Below the pieces are notes generated by a model, which was not told the origin of the DNA, ran no database searches, and worked only from the letters and a program-made list of their open reading frames with translations. Position numbers and translations under genes: made by a program. This document shows, piece by piece, positions 9,514 to 17,906 of a DNA stretch of 62,551 nucleotides. How positions within the stretch are numbered: the first letter of the stretch is position 1; every line of letters begins with the position of its first letter. Location: assembly GCA_018238625.1 (NCBI GenBank), contig JABCSY010000010.1, positions 1 to 62,551 on the forward strand. The letters are read 5' to 3'. The DNA comes from Promethearchaeota archaeon (GTDB taxonomy: Archaea > Asgardarchaeota > Lokiarchaeia > Sigyniarchaeales > SOKP01).

Positions 9514-9751
9514 AAATCTAAAGTTCGATCGGTCGATATAAAAAGGAAAAATTCCGGGCTTTTCGATAAACCGATTAAGCCAAAAGGTTTAAATAATCGC
9601 GAAATAATGATATTTTAAAGAAAGATAAAATTCGACCTAAGCAAATCTTTTAAGGATAAGAAATCGTTTAAAACAAAAGTTGTGATCAGTAATTAAAAAA
9701 CGTCACAAAATCAGTAATTCATTGACATTTATTAAGTTGCTGCCCACAAAT

Positions 9752-9844
9752 CGTCAGTCATGAAAAACGTCAGTAAAACCCTTAATTTTTTCAACTTTTC
9801 TATTTGTGATTTTTTGACGCTTGCCGTATTGTCGTCAGTCATGA
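9752..9844. repeat. Left-end transposase-site direct repeats
   Basis: CGTCAGTCATGA occurs exactly at 9752-9763 and again at 9833-9844, 81 bases apart, with a partial copy CGTCAGTA at 9768-9775. Inverted relatives (TGACTGA, TACTGAC, TGACTGTC) lie right of the transposase gene between 11419 and 11452. These are probably transposase-binding sites. Confidence 0.65.
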
Positions 9845-9981
9845 GAGTGACACAATTAAAGCGAGATAAAATTAGCGTTCGTGAGATTTATATTAATTTG
9901 TAAGACTTAAATCATATTCTCCCTTAAGAGTACACCAATACACGATTTAATTAACCACAATCTAACAAAAAAATATAGAGC

Positions 9982-11316
9982 GTGAGAATCGTGAAAAAAA
10001 CAACAAATCAACAAGAACGTGAAGAGGCTCGCGAATTATTTCATAACAAGGGACTTTCTATCGAAGAACTTGCATCTCGCTTTGGAAAAACTGAAAGAAC
10101 GATATATAGATGGCTTCGTGAGGATAACAAGGCGAAAATCATCGATCCCCATCTTAACTCCAAGAAACTCACAAGTCGGCGTAAGTATCCTCCTGAGATA
10201 TTCACCCAGATTGAAAAGCTCAAGAAGGAAGTTCCGCAGAGGAGCGCTCCACTCATCAAGAGAATACTTGAAAAAAAGTATCCTACTAAAACACCTTCTC
10301 TGTCAACAATAAGAAGGCACGTCCGAGACCAAGGACTAACCTATAAGAATAGAAATCGAAGATTGGGGTATATTAAATTTGAACGATCGAGACCAAACGA
10401 TCTCTGGCAGATAGATATCGCCGGGGTTCAAACAGTTGGACACTTGGAAAAGCTCTATCTAATAGCCTTGTTAGACGACAATTCGAGATTTATCGTATCT
10501 GCAGAATATTTCAAGGACCAAAAAGGTATGAGCGTCATAAAAGTAATACGAGATGCGGTTATGGCTTATGGAAGACCAAATCAAATTTTAGCAGATAATG
10601 GTACGCAATTTCGGAACCTTATTGGAGAATTAGGGACGAAATATACCAGATTATTAGACAGCTTAGGCATCAAACCCATTTTTGCTAAACCTAGACATCC
10701 CGAAACTAAGGGAAAACTCGAAAGATGGTTTGGAACCGTAAAAACGATGTTTCTGGGGGAAGCTCGATTTAACGTTAAAAACAATCCTAACTGCACCTTA
10801 ACGGATTTTAACCAAATGTTAAAAGAATGGGTTGATTGGTACAATACTGAAAAGCCCCATCGTAGTTTACCAGGAAAATGCGCACCCGTTAAGAGATATC
10901 TTGACGTTAAGGATCGGATCTTTAGGCCGCTAAAAACAAACGTGAATTGGACGCGTTGGCTTCACGAAGTAGGACAGCGAAAGGTCAGTAAATACAATGA
11001 AATTCATTATAAAGCACAGAAATTTAGCGTTCCGCCGGGATTCTCTGGGACAAAAGTCGAAGTAATTGAATACGAGGATAAAATAGAGATATATCACAAA
11101 GAAAAACTCGTTATCACCCATGCTTACATCGTACCAATACTAATCAAGCGAAAAACGCGCAAAATTACGCATGCAGGAGTTATCATGTACAAGGGAAAAT
11201 ATTATAGCATCGATTATAAGATGGCAGGTAAGACCGTCAAGGTTCAAGAATTAAACGAGGGAAAGAACCTCTTGGTCTACCTGAACGGCGTGCTTTTAAA
11301 AACGTTAGATCTTTAA
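9982..11316 (+). CDS. Transposase with integrase core (rve) domain
   Basis: This 444-residue protein has an N-terminal helix-turn-helix (residues 12-50: REEARELFHNKGLSIEELA, then RFGKTERTIYRWL), a second HTH-like region, and an RNase-H-fold rve core from about residue 130. The DDE residues appear to be Asp145 (LWQIDIAG), Asp205 (ILADNGTQF) and Glu247 (KGKLERWFGTVK). The C-terminal 100 residues form a small beta-barrel of the Mu-transposase C-terminal type. It is probably of the IS481 or related family. The frame is intact, so the element may be active. It starts at GTG? no: the codon at 9982 is GTG, with no clear Shine-Dalgarno site. Confidence 0.9.
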   Translation: MRIVKKTTNQQEREEARELFHNKGLSIEELASRFGKTERTIYRWLREDNKAKIIDPHLNSKKLTSRRKYPPEIFTQIEKLKKEVPQRSAPLIKRILEKKYPTKTPSLSTIRRHVRDQGLTYKNRNRRLGYIKFERSRPNDLWQIDIAGVQTVGHLEKLYLIALLDDNSRFIVSAEYFKDQKGMSVIKVIRDAVMAYGRPNQILADNGTQFRNLIGELGTKYTRLLDSLGIKPIFAKPRHPETKGKLERWFGTVKTMFLGEARFNVKNNPNCTLTDFNQMLKEWVDWYNTEKPHRSLPGKCAPVKRYLDVKDRIFRPLKTNVNWTRWLHEVGQRKVSKYNEIHYKAQKFSVPPGFSGTKVEVIEYEDKIEIYHKEKLVITHAYIVPILIKRKTRKITHAGVIMYKGKYYSIDYKMAGKTVKVQELNEGKNLLVYLNGVLLKTLDL

Positions 11317-11343
11317 GATCTAATGCTAAATTCTTTTTTTTTT
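11305..11343 (+). terminator. Hairpin plus T-tract at the transposase stop
   Basis: TTAGATCTT (11305-11313) and AAGATCTAA (11315-11323) form a perfect 9-base stem around a single base and include the transposase stop codon. A run of ten or more T begins near 11334. This is a likely transcription terminator for the insertion sequence. Confidence 0.6.
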
Positions 11344-11515
11344 ATTTTAATCTTAATATCACGCACAAAATATGATCATAAAATCAGGAGAATAGTGACA
11401 AAAATTGACAAAATTAAATGACTGATTTACTGACAAAATATGATGACTGTCAACAGAATAGTTGAAAAAATTAAAAAAAATAAAAAAAAGTAAAATAAAA
11501 TTATTTGTATAAAGA

Positions 11516-11701
11516 TTAATACAAGATCGTTCGATACAAAAGAAACATTAGAAGCTCGCCTTCCTCGCTCGATAGCGCGCTTTCTATGGGACAACGGTCG
11601 AGCTGTTCTCTCGCTTTTTCCCTCGCGATGTCGTCAAAACCTAATTCTAGCGAGATTTGAGAGGAAAAATTAGTTCCACAACAATTTTTTGCTTTTTCCA
11701 T
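11516..11701 (-). CDS. Small hypothetical protein, 61 residues
   Basis: A short frame lies just right of the insertion sequence. The product has a Cys-Cys pair near the N-terminus (KNCCGTNF), a charged helical middle (DDIAREKAREQLDRCP) and a hydrophobic end (GELLMFLLYRTILY). There is no Shine-Dalgarno site, but codon choice (GCG, CGC, TCG) matches neighbouring island genes. I do not recognise it. It could be a chance frame. Confidence 0.35.
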   Translation of the reverse strand: MEKAKNCCGTNFSSQISLELGFDDIAREKAREQLDRCPIESALSSEEGELLMFLLYRTILY

Positions 11702-11840
11702 AGCGCAACTATTAGCGAGGAGTATTTAAAGGAAAATTTAAAGAAGCGTTCACATCTAAGACGATATATATTTTTATTTTTAAAATTTATTTAATACCTA
11801 AATTAGCAAAAAATAAGGAATAAAATCAGGCGAGAAGAAA

Positions 11841-12239
11841 TTGGGAAGAACAATCGATATGTATATTTTCAAAAGTCCTAAACTCAAGAACGAAATTAAA
11901 TTAATTGAAGAAAAGTTTAATAAAAAATATTTAAACCGCTTAGAGATATTTAATTTCTGGTTTAAATGCGACGACCCTAAAGTAGGATATATTAGAATTT
12001 CGACTTATTTATCTACAACGGAATCTACTAAGCGTTTAAATCCTATTGAAATTGAGGAGCTATTTTTTACGATCTATAAGGAACTCTTTCCGAACGAAGT
12101 TGCTTACGTTAATTCCGAGGAGGAACTAGAGGGCGGTTATCAAAACGTTTTTTATTACGAAAACGACCGTCATTATTTTGCTTCAATGGAAAATATTGCT
12201 TACGACATTATGAAAATATTTAGAAACTATAACGATTAA
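11841..12239 (+). CDS. Hypothetical protein, 132 residues
   Basis: I do not recognise this protein. It is rich in aromatic and charged residues (FNFWFKCDDPKVGYIRIS, then YYENDRHYFASMENIAYDIMKIF), with no signal peptide, metal motif or membrane segment. The start is TTG at 11841 or the ATG at 11859; neither has a clear Shine-Dalgarno site. Its stop overlaps by four bases the stop of the convergent gene on the other strand, showing tight packing. Codon use looks coding throughout. Confidence 0.6.
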   Translation: MGRTIDMYIFKSPKLKNEIKLIEEKFNKKYLNRLEIFNFWFKCDDPKVGYIRISTYLSTTESTKRLNPIEIEELFFTIYKELFPNEVAYVNSEEELEGGYQNVFYYENDRHYFASMENIAYDIMKIFRNYND

Positions 12240-12700
12240 GAACCAATGAACATGTCAAGTATTTTTTCTTTTGGGTCGTAAATTACGCTTTCTATAACTA
12301 ATTCCTCGAGGTAATGCCCCCATATCCCGTGTTTTCCTTCGGATCGTTTTCGGTTGTATAAATTCTCGTAAGTGCCTGGGTCGCCAACTTCTTTTTCTTC
12401 TTCGTCGTAAATTTGCTTGTAAGCCTCGTATATGTTTTTAAAAACGTCCAAACGCGTAAAACCTCCTTTCTTCTCTAAAATAACGCGAAATTCGACCGAC
12501 AAGGGATATGTAATTACCATCGTTATTTTCTCGTCTTTAATTACCACTTCGTCTGGATTAATTAAGCTATCTCTCGTCTCTTTGTCTTCGAAATCTAGCA
12601 CTCCAGGCACACATGAGTCGGGGGATATATATAACCAAAACTTAAGGTTTCCGTAGGGATCTGTTGTCATCGAAGATTTCTTTCTAAATTTTTTTTTCAA
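12236..12700 (-). CDS. Conserved-motif protein of unknown function
   Basis: This protein of about 155 residues starts at a TTG (12700) chosen for its Shine-Dalgarno site; the open frame continues upstream into the preceding gene. Its C-terminal half has a distinctive pattern: GGFTRLDVFKNIYEAYKQIY, an acidic EEE, then NRKR, KHGIWGHYLEELVIESV and DMFIGS. From memory, a similar FTR / IYxEEE / NR / YGIWGHxLEDLV pattern recurs in uncharacterised proteins of bacteria and eukaryotes; I cannot verify this here. It is the third gene of a minus-strand set headed by the RadA-like gene. Confidence 0.65.
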   Translation of the reverse strand: MKKKFRKKSSMTTDPYGNLKFWLYISPDSCVPGVLDFEDKETRDSLINPDEVVIKDEKITMVITYPLSVEFRVILEKKGGFTRLDVFKNIYEAYKQIYDEEEKEVGDPGTYENLYNRKRSEGKHGIWGHYLEELVIESVIYDPKEKILDMFIGS

Positions 12701-12706
12701 GATAAA

Positions 12707-12712
12707 ACCTCT
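12707..12712 (-). promoter_or_regulatory. Shine-Dalgarno sequence selecting a TTG start
   Basis: On the minus strand AGAGGT stands six bases before a TTG at 12700. It lies just after the stop of the upstream gene near 12718, so it favours a non-overlapping TTG start over the ATGs at 12754 and 12670. Confidence 0.6.
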
Positions 12713-12717
12713 TTGCG

Positions 12718-13386
12718 TTAAATTGTAATTACCTTGTTTTTTTTTAATATCCAAGTGTCGATTTCAAACTTTTGAGCTTTTTTAGATTCCGAATCGAAAT
12801 CGGAATGGATCGTAGATTTTGGCACCCAGATCGCTTTATTTCCCTCAAAAGCAATCAGAAGAGCCTTTTCCGTTTCCCCCTCGCACGCGCCCGCTAAGAC
12901 GGCGGTCTCTTTTATGACTGGCTCTATTTTTTCTTCTGAAGTTTCTTCGGTAGTTATTGGACTTGCTTGCTTTTTCCCACCAGCTATAGAACGATCCTCG
13001 CGTTTTTTGACTTCGGTCGAATTTATTACTTTTTCTTGGAACACGTGCTCAAGCAACGCTTTGAAAACTTCTACCTCGCCGTAGATTAACAGCTTTTGGT
13101 AATCTGACGCTTTAACTTTAATTTGCTCTTCGTTCTCAGAATCCCGCTCGAACGATATGGAAGTTTTCCAATCTTTTTTTTCCCCGCGCAAAACTTGAAG
13201 CATAAAAGGCACCTCTATCAACGAAAATTTTATCGTTAGGCCCTCTTTTTCGGAAGGTTTTTCCCACGAACCATCGTTCTTTTTCTTGATAAAAGTCAAA
13301 AAAATATCAGGGCTGCTCGAAGGACCGCTATCGAAAAAAATTCCGGTTTTAGAGCCAAAAAACTCTTTTCTGTGACGGTTAACCAT
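12718..13386 (-). CDS. Probable nucleic-acid-binding protein, two domains
   Basis: This 222-residue protein has three parts. Residues 10-115 resemble a ssDNA-binding fold by pattern: a glycine-rich beta start, KKNDGSWEKPSEKEGLTIKF, a hydrophobic helix, and KLLIYGEVEVFKALLEHV. The middle (115-155) is a polar Thr/Glu/Lys linker. The C-terminal 65 residues are a compact beta domain (EKALLIAFEGNKAIWVPKST, later FEIDTWILKKN) of a kind I associate with phage and DNA-repair proteins. The function is inferred only from these patterns and from the neighbouring RadA-fold gene upstream on the same strand. Confidence 0.5.
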   Translation of the reverse strand: MVNRHRKEFFGSKTGIFFDSGPSSSPDIFLTFIKKKNDGSWEKPSEKEGLTIKFSLIEVPFMLQVLRGEKKDWKTSISFERDSENEEQIKVKASDYQKLLIYGEVEVFKALLEHVFQEKVINSTEVKKREDRSIAGGKKQASPITTEETSEEKIEPVIKETAVLAGACEGETEKALLIAFEGNKAIWVPKSTIHSDFDSESKKAQKFEIDTWILKKNKVITI

Positions 13387-13536
13387 TTTTAATTCGCTTT
13401 AACTTTTGATTTTTTTAGTCTTTGTCTTATAATCCTATATACAAGTTTTCTATTTAATGTTAAATGTTTTTCTTACGAAAAATAAGAAATTATTTAATTA
13501 TTTAAACAAAAAATTCAAACTTTAGGTTAAGTTTAA

Positions 13537-14337
13537 TTAAAACCAACTATCTAAAGTGGAGTTTCTCGCGGGTTTTTTAAGCCCTCGCTTTGGTTTATGC
13601 GGTTTCCACTTAATTAGCTTTTTCTCGGGCATGGAGGGGTGCTGGATCAACTTGTATTCTATGTAGCGCTTTTTGTCTTCGATTAAAACTAACACTTGGC
13701 CAAAGTGATAAAGAACATTTCCGCCCACCGGCTTGAAGTCAGAAAACTCGTTTTTTGGCGCCGTAATAACTATTAACGGGTCTAATTTTTCTAGAACTTT
13801 TTTAACCCCGCTTATCGCTCTTAGCAAGTCTTCGAAAGTTTGCTGGTCGTAGTTGGGCCACAGACTCGTGATTCCCGATATAAAGACCGCGCCTACTTGC
13901 TCGAGCTCAGATACTTTGTTTTCCAACAACTCTACCATTTGCTCGTAAGTAAAAGCCCTCGCGATCTGCACGCTTTCCAAAACTTTCGTTGGAGACAAAC
14001 CCAAACTAACCGCGAGCTTGCTAACGGCGTAAGGATTGAACCTGTTGTTCCCGTCTACGAACGCAACTCTTTGATCAAAGGTTCGGCGTCGACCTGACTC
14101 CTCGGCAATATGTGGGTCATCTGCCTGACCCTTGAAAAATTGAACCGTTGTTTCAAGCAAAATTCTAGAAGTTATTTTGCGATCCCCGCACAGCAAATAC
14201 AATAAATTTTTTTTAAACCCCCCGTTGAGCAGCTGGTCTAAAGTTAAATCCCCGCTCGAAGTTACGGGTAAACCCTCTTTTTTTTCGTGCTCTTCGAACC
14301 CGGAATTGTACGACCCTGCGAGCTTTTTAGACGCCAC
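13537..14337 (-). CDS. RadA/RecA-fold protein with degenerate Walker motifs
   Basis: The 266 residues follow archaeal RadA/RadB order. TLDQLLNGGFKKNLLYLL matches the LDxLLGGG strand before the P-loop. VAFVDGNNRFNPYAVSKLAV followed by QIARAFTYEQMVELL matches RadA's IDTEgtFrPer and vARAFnxdh region. However, the P-loop position reads CGDRKITSR (residues 50-58) instead of GxxxxGK[ST]. The Walker B strand reads VFISGITSLW without the Asp. ATP hydrolysis is therefore unlikely, and a structural or ssDNA-binding paralog role is inferred. A basic tail (KWKPHKPKRGLKKPARN) ends in SWF. It heads a minus-strand set of three genes. Confidence 0.7.
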   Translation of the reverse strand: MASKKLAGSYNSGFEEHEKKEGLPVTSSGDLTLDQLLNGGFKKNLLYLLCGDRKITSRILLETTVQFFKGQADDPHIAEESGRRRTFDQRVAFVDGNNRFNPYAVSKLAVSLGLSPTKVLESVQIARAFTYEQMVELLENKVSELEQVGAVFISGITSLWPNYDQQTFEDLLRAISGVKKVLEKLDPLIVITAPKNEFSDFKPVGGNVLYHFGQVLVLIEDKKRYIEYKLIQHPSMPEKKLIKWKPHKPKRGLKKPARNSTLDSWF

Positions 14338-14513
14338 AAATTGAAGAAATTTTAAAGCTATAAAAAAATCGACTGGCTAGCAATTTTTGATTACTCAATC
14401 GTTAATCCAAAAATTAAACGAATTCTTTGATTTATTTGACGCTTACAAAATTGTTGCATTTTTCCATGCGTTTAAATAATTTATTATGAAGTGATTAAAA
14501 GAGGTATATCGCA

Positions 14514-14984
14514 ATGGAACTTAACGATACCAAAGACAAAGAATATAAATCTTGGCTTAAAGCCTTAAAAATTTACCATAAGTTGTGCAGGTCAAATTTT
14601 AAATCCTTGAAAAATTGTCTGGAATCACTCGCTAAGGAGCATAACTATGCTTTAAATTGGAATTACTCACGTCCAATCCTGATTGATCAAGGAGATAATC
14701 GATTAAGCGAAAACGAGTTGTTTAGGCTTCTAGTAGCCACAAATAATTGGAGTTGTGTCGGTCACGAGTTTTTGAATTATTTTTGGTACTTAGAAATCTT
14801 TAGGAGTGACAATAAATGGGAAATAAGGAGAGGTATGAACTTAGTGGGGCGTCTAAAGGTTTATTCAAAACGGCCAAAGGTTTTAATAATGAATCCGATA
14901 AGTTCTTATGAACAACATGAAAGAATCTTTAAGGAAAAGATCGTTAACATAATGAATCTCTTTGGAGAAAATTTGTATATTTAA
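14514..14984 (+). CDS. Hypothetical protein, 156 residues
   Basis: I do not recognise this protein. It is soluble by composition, Trp- and Tyr-rich in the middle (NNWSCVGHEFLNYFWYLEIF), with basic ends. An AGAGGT stretch about ten bases before the ATG at 14514 supports the start. It is divergent from the RadA-like gene and convergent with the metalloprotease gene. Codon use looks coding. Confidence 0.6.
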   Translation: MELNDTKDKEYKSWLKALKIYHKLCRSNFKSLKNCLESLAKEHNYALNWNYSRPILIDQGDNRLSENELFRLLVATNNWSCVGHEFLNYFWYLEIFRSDNKWEIRRGMNLVGRLKVYSKRPKVLIMNPISSYEQHERIFKEKIVNIMNLFGENLYI

Positions 14985-15073
14985 ATTCTAAAATATATAT
15001 TATTTTTTTTTATCTTGTAAATTTATTTATTATATTTAGCAAACAAACAAATTTAATAATCGTAGAAAAAAAA

Positions 15074-17668
15074 TTAAGAAGAAATAATTTTCTTCTTGCG
15101 ATTTAGAGTGGACAAAACCGTTATACTGGAGATAACCATTATGATAATAGTAAGCCAGATCGTCATCGGTTCGATCTGTTCGGCTTGCTCGGGATTATTC
15201 GGTTGGGCTAGATAGAGCGTAACGTATTCCGTGCAAAAGTTATACACGATATCGCGCATTTCTAAACCGATAAGTAGCTCTTTATCTCCTGCAGACGCGT
15301 ATTCAGATGTGTTAAACGTAAACTCGATTAGGGATTCGTTGGAAGAGAAAGAACTGACTTGAGTGCCGTTTATTGATATCTCAACCCTAACAAAAGGAAT
15401 CACGTTTTCGTACACTTCTATCTCAAGCGTATAGATGCCCCAAACATCGGTCGTTTTCGAGAGTATTTCAACCAATTCAGGCGGAGTAACGTCGTAAATA
15501 GCGTGAAAGAAACGCGATTCTTGGTTACCAAAGTAATCGAAGGCCGTTATGTTAAATTGATACATACCTTCTTCGGAAAAATGTACGTCCAGCGAAGCGC
15601 TCGATTCGAAGTAGCGACCGTAAAACTCGTCGTTTAGGCTTAGTTCGCAATAAGCAACTCCGCTCTCGCCGTCCTCTGAGGACCATCCGATTTGTACGCG
15701 TTGTTGGAAGCTCTGAAAATCAGCCGAAGTAATGAGAGGAGGCTCGGTATCGTTTAGCACGGCAAAAGAATGCGAAAAAATAGAAGAGCTGTGTTTTCCT
15801 TGAATTCTAATAGATAGGTTAACTATACCGCGTTCGAAGGCTACAAATTCCCAGCAAAATGTTTTTTCGGCGCGATAGATTGGTTCTTTAATTTCTTGAA
15901 AAGTGGAACCGTTTACAATTGCTATAAGGTTTTCCGAAAATGAGAGCGAAACGTTAACTGACTCGTCCCAAGCGGGCATTGAGTTAGAAATAGTTGCCCA
16001 GAAAGATATTAATTGGGTATCGCCAGGGACAAGGTAAAAAGAGTTGATAATATTATGCTGCGTAACTTCTACCGATGGTTTTGATAGCGCGAATTCTTTG
16101 TAAAACACGTCGATTGCGAACATTAAGTTATTGTTTCTTATTCTAACCCTATAATCTCCGTTTTCTACGATTCTAAATAGGAAAGCGTCCTGTCGTTTGT
16201 CGATCTTTGTGGCGATTGAGACCCAAGATCCCTCTACGAGTCGCTCTAGGTAAAAGTCGCTTCCCGAACCAGCTGTCGTGTCCCAGAAGAAAACTAAAAC
16301 GTCTCCCGAAGTTAGACCGTCGTAAAACCAATAGAGCGCCTGCCCAGCCGCAAGTCCGTAATAAGCGCTATAACCACTCCCAACGTCGGTGTGTCGATCT
16401 ACGTAAACTTCCATGCTATCCTCGTTTTCCTTAACCGCCGCAACGGTGAGTTCAAAGTCGTCTGTGAGCCACCTTACGAAGTTTTGAGCTGGATCGGTTT
16501 CAGAATCGTCTAATTCGACTCCGGGCAAAGTAGGGCTGCTATGGTCCCCGCCCCAATAGACTAACCGTCCTTGAGCGCTCCCTTTCGATTCGTTTACGAA
16601 ACTCGTAAGAATTCCGTGGTCTGGTAGGTATTGGTCGTAACCTACGTCGTCCCTAAATTCCACGAGATAATAGCAAGAAACATCGAAGGGAATCTTTACT
16701 GCGTAATATTCGTTTTCGGGGCAATTAGGGTCTTCTAAAGCGCGTATGGTCGGATAGGCGACGTTTCCGGCGGCGTCAAGGGTAAGAACTTGGGTTTCTT
16801 CAATCCACCCCAACTCAATTTTGGAATAGGCGCTCGCGTGAGCGGGATAATTACCGCCCCCGTTGTAATTTCCGTAAGCCATAAGTTCCCAATAACCGCA
16901 ATAAAAATCTCCCGAAGTCGAATAGTAGTCCACGAGTCCAAGCGAGTGTCCAAACTCGTGAGCGTAAGTTCCCATACTGGTGTATTCCCCTACAAATCCT
17001 AGCTTGTCGTAGCTAACTCCGTCTCCCGCAGGTAGAGAACCGCTGGTCCAAGTCCACACGTGGGGCCAAAAGTGAGAGTTGTCGTGAGCGTCGCTTCCTG
17101 CGTAGATTATGAAAACGTAGTTATAATTGGAGTATAAGATGTACGAATCCCAATAGTTTAGCAACCAATTGGCAAGCTCCATCTCCCGCGAAACTTGGTA
17201 GTCGTTGTGAGCGTAGTAGCTTATCGGTAGCGGCGCTTGTACCCACGGCAAAACGTCCACCGTAAGAGAAAGCTTATCGAACGAGTTTTCGAGGTAATAA
17301 GTTCGAACCGAGTTTTCCAAGTTGTCCCACCGAGAATCAATAGTAATCGTGCTGGTTGTATGTTGTTGGTCCGAGAAATCCACCGGTATTGCAAGCGCCC
17401 TCGCAGATCCTACGGTGGGACGCTCCATTACTTGGTCGTCTCGAGAAAAATCGTAAGGGTTAGATATTAAATAAGAAGAAGGAATAAAAGAAGTTTCCTT
17501 GCCATCGTAGTCCCGCAAAGGGCTCGAATCGCTTTTCTCGACCGCGCTTAGAGCGGGTACTTCGCTTTCTCCAGTAGTTCCGTAGAGATTTCCGCAATTA
17601 CCAAGTATACCAAGCGTAAAAAGAAACAAAATCAATAGTCCTTTCGTAATTTTTTTTTTATTCGTCAT
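15074..17668 (-). CDS. Secreted M6-family metalloprotease with C-terminal anchor
   Basis: This 864-residue surface protease begins with a signal peptide (basic MTNKKKITKG, then a hydrophobic helix to about residue 28). The M6 catalytic domain spans roughly 95-420, and the zinc site HEFGHSLGLVD falls at residues 237-247. A beta domain follows (about 425-530, SGYSAYYGLAAGQALYWFYD onward) that resembles pre-peptidase/GOLD-like folds. Next come Ig/fibronectin-like segments with a SGVAYCELS motif. The protein ends with a transmembrane helix and basic stub (NRKKKIISS). Immune-inhibitor-A-type M6 enzymes degrade extracellular proteins; here a nutritional or surface-processing role is inferred. It is by far the largest gene of the block. 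Confidence 0.88.
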   Translation of the reverse strand: MTNKKKITKGLLILFLFTLGILGNCGNLYGTTGESEVPALSAVEKSDSSPLRDYDGKETSFIPSSYLISNPYDFSRDDQVMERPTVGSARALAIPVDFSDQQHTTSTITIDSRWDNLENSVRTYYLENSFDKLSLTVDVLPWVQAPLPISYYAHNDYQVSREMELANWLLNYWDSYILYSNYNYVFIIYAGSDAHDNSHFWPHVWTWTSGSLPAGDGVSYDKLGFVGEYTSMGTYAHEFGHSLGLVDYYSTSGDFYCGYWELMAYGNYNGGGNYPAHASAYSKIELGWIEETQVLTLDAAGNVAYPTIRALEDPNCPENEYYAVKIPFDVSCYYLVEFRDDVGYDQYLPDHGILTSFVNESKGSAQGRLVYWGGDHSSPTLPGVELDDSETDPAQNFVRWLTDDFELTVAAVKENEDSMEVYVDRHTDVGSGYSAYYGLAAGQALYWFYDGLTSGDVLVFFWDTTAGSGSDFYLERLVEGSWVSIATKIDKRQDAFLFRIVENGDYRVRIRNNNLMFAIDVFYKEFALSKPSVEVTQHNIINSFYLVPGDTQLISFWATISNSMPAWDESVNVSLSFSENLIAIVNGSTFQEIKEPIYRAEKTFCWEFVAFERGIVNLSIRIQGKHSSSIFSHSFAVLNDTEPPLITSADFQSFQQRVQIGWSSEDGESGVAYCELSLNDEFYGRYFESSASLDVHFSEEGMYQFNITAFDYFGNQESRFFHAIYDVTPPELVEILSKTTDVWGIYTLEIEVYENVIPFVRVEISINGTQVSSFSSNESLIEFTFNTSEYASAGDKELLIGLEMRDIVYNFCTEYVTLYLAQPNNPEQAEQIEPMTIWLTIIIMVISSITVLSTLNRKKKIISS

Positions 17669-17906
17669 TTTTTTTTACCATTCAGTAATTTTTGATTTAA
17701 GTTTTCTTAATTTGTATGTATTTAAACAAAAAAGATTACTGAGAAGAAAGCCAAGCTAAAAGGGAAAGCTCGTCAAAAAACGATTAAACGCTATTTTTAT
17801 TCTTTTTATTTATTAAATTTTTCTTTAAATTAAATCTATAAATAGCTAGATTTAAATTATTTCACATACAATAAAATTACATAAAAAAATCTTACCAAAA
17901 GATAAA

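Larger units (their letters stand above)
9681..11456 (+). mobile_element. Insertion sequence, rve/DDE type, with multi-repeat ends
   Basis: One transposase gene is flanked by about 300 and 140 bases of non-coding DNA filled with copies of a GTCAGT-type motif. On the left they read in one direction (around 9687, 9710, 9752, 9768 and 9833). On the right they read inverted (around 11419, 11427 and 11445). The outermost match pairs TGTGATCAGTAAT at 9681 with the reverse complement of the ATGACTGTCAACA block ending at 11455. Several transposase-binding sites at each end is the Mu/Tn7/IS481-like arrangement. I could not confirm a target duplication, so the exact edges are approximate; the nearest candidate is AGTTG at 9678 and 11460. 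Confidence 0.7.

Noticed and set aside
10041..11121. Several minus-strand frames opposite the transposase gene
   Set aside because: They are mirror frames of a clear transposase and have no independent coding character.
12700..12754. Longer start of the unknown gene at 12754
   Set aside because: It would overlap the previous gene by 37 bases, while a TTG with a proper Shine-Dalgarno site lies just after that gene.
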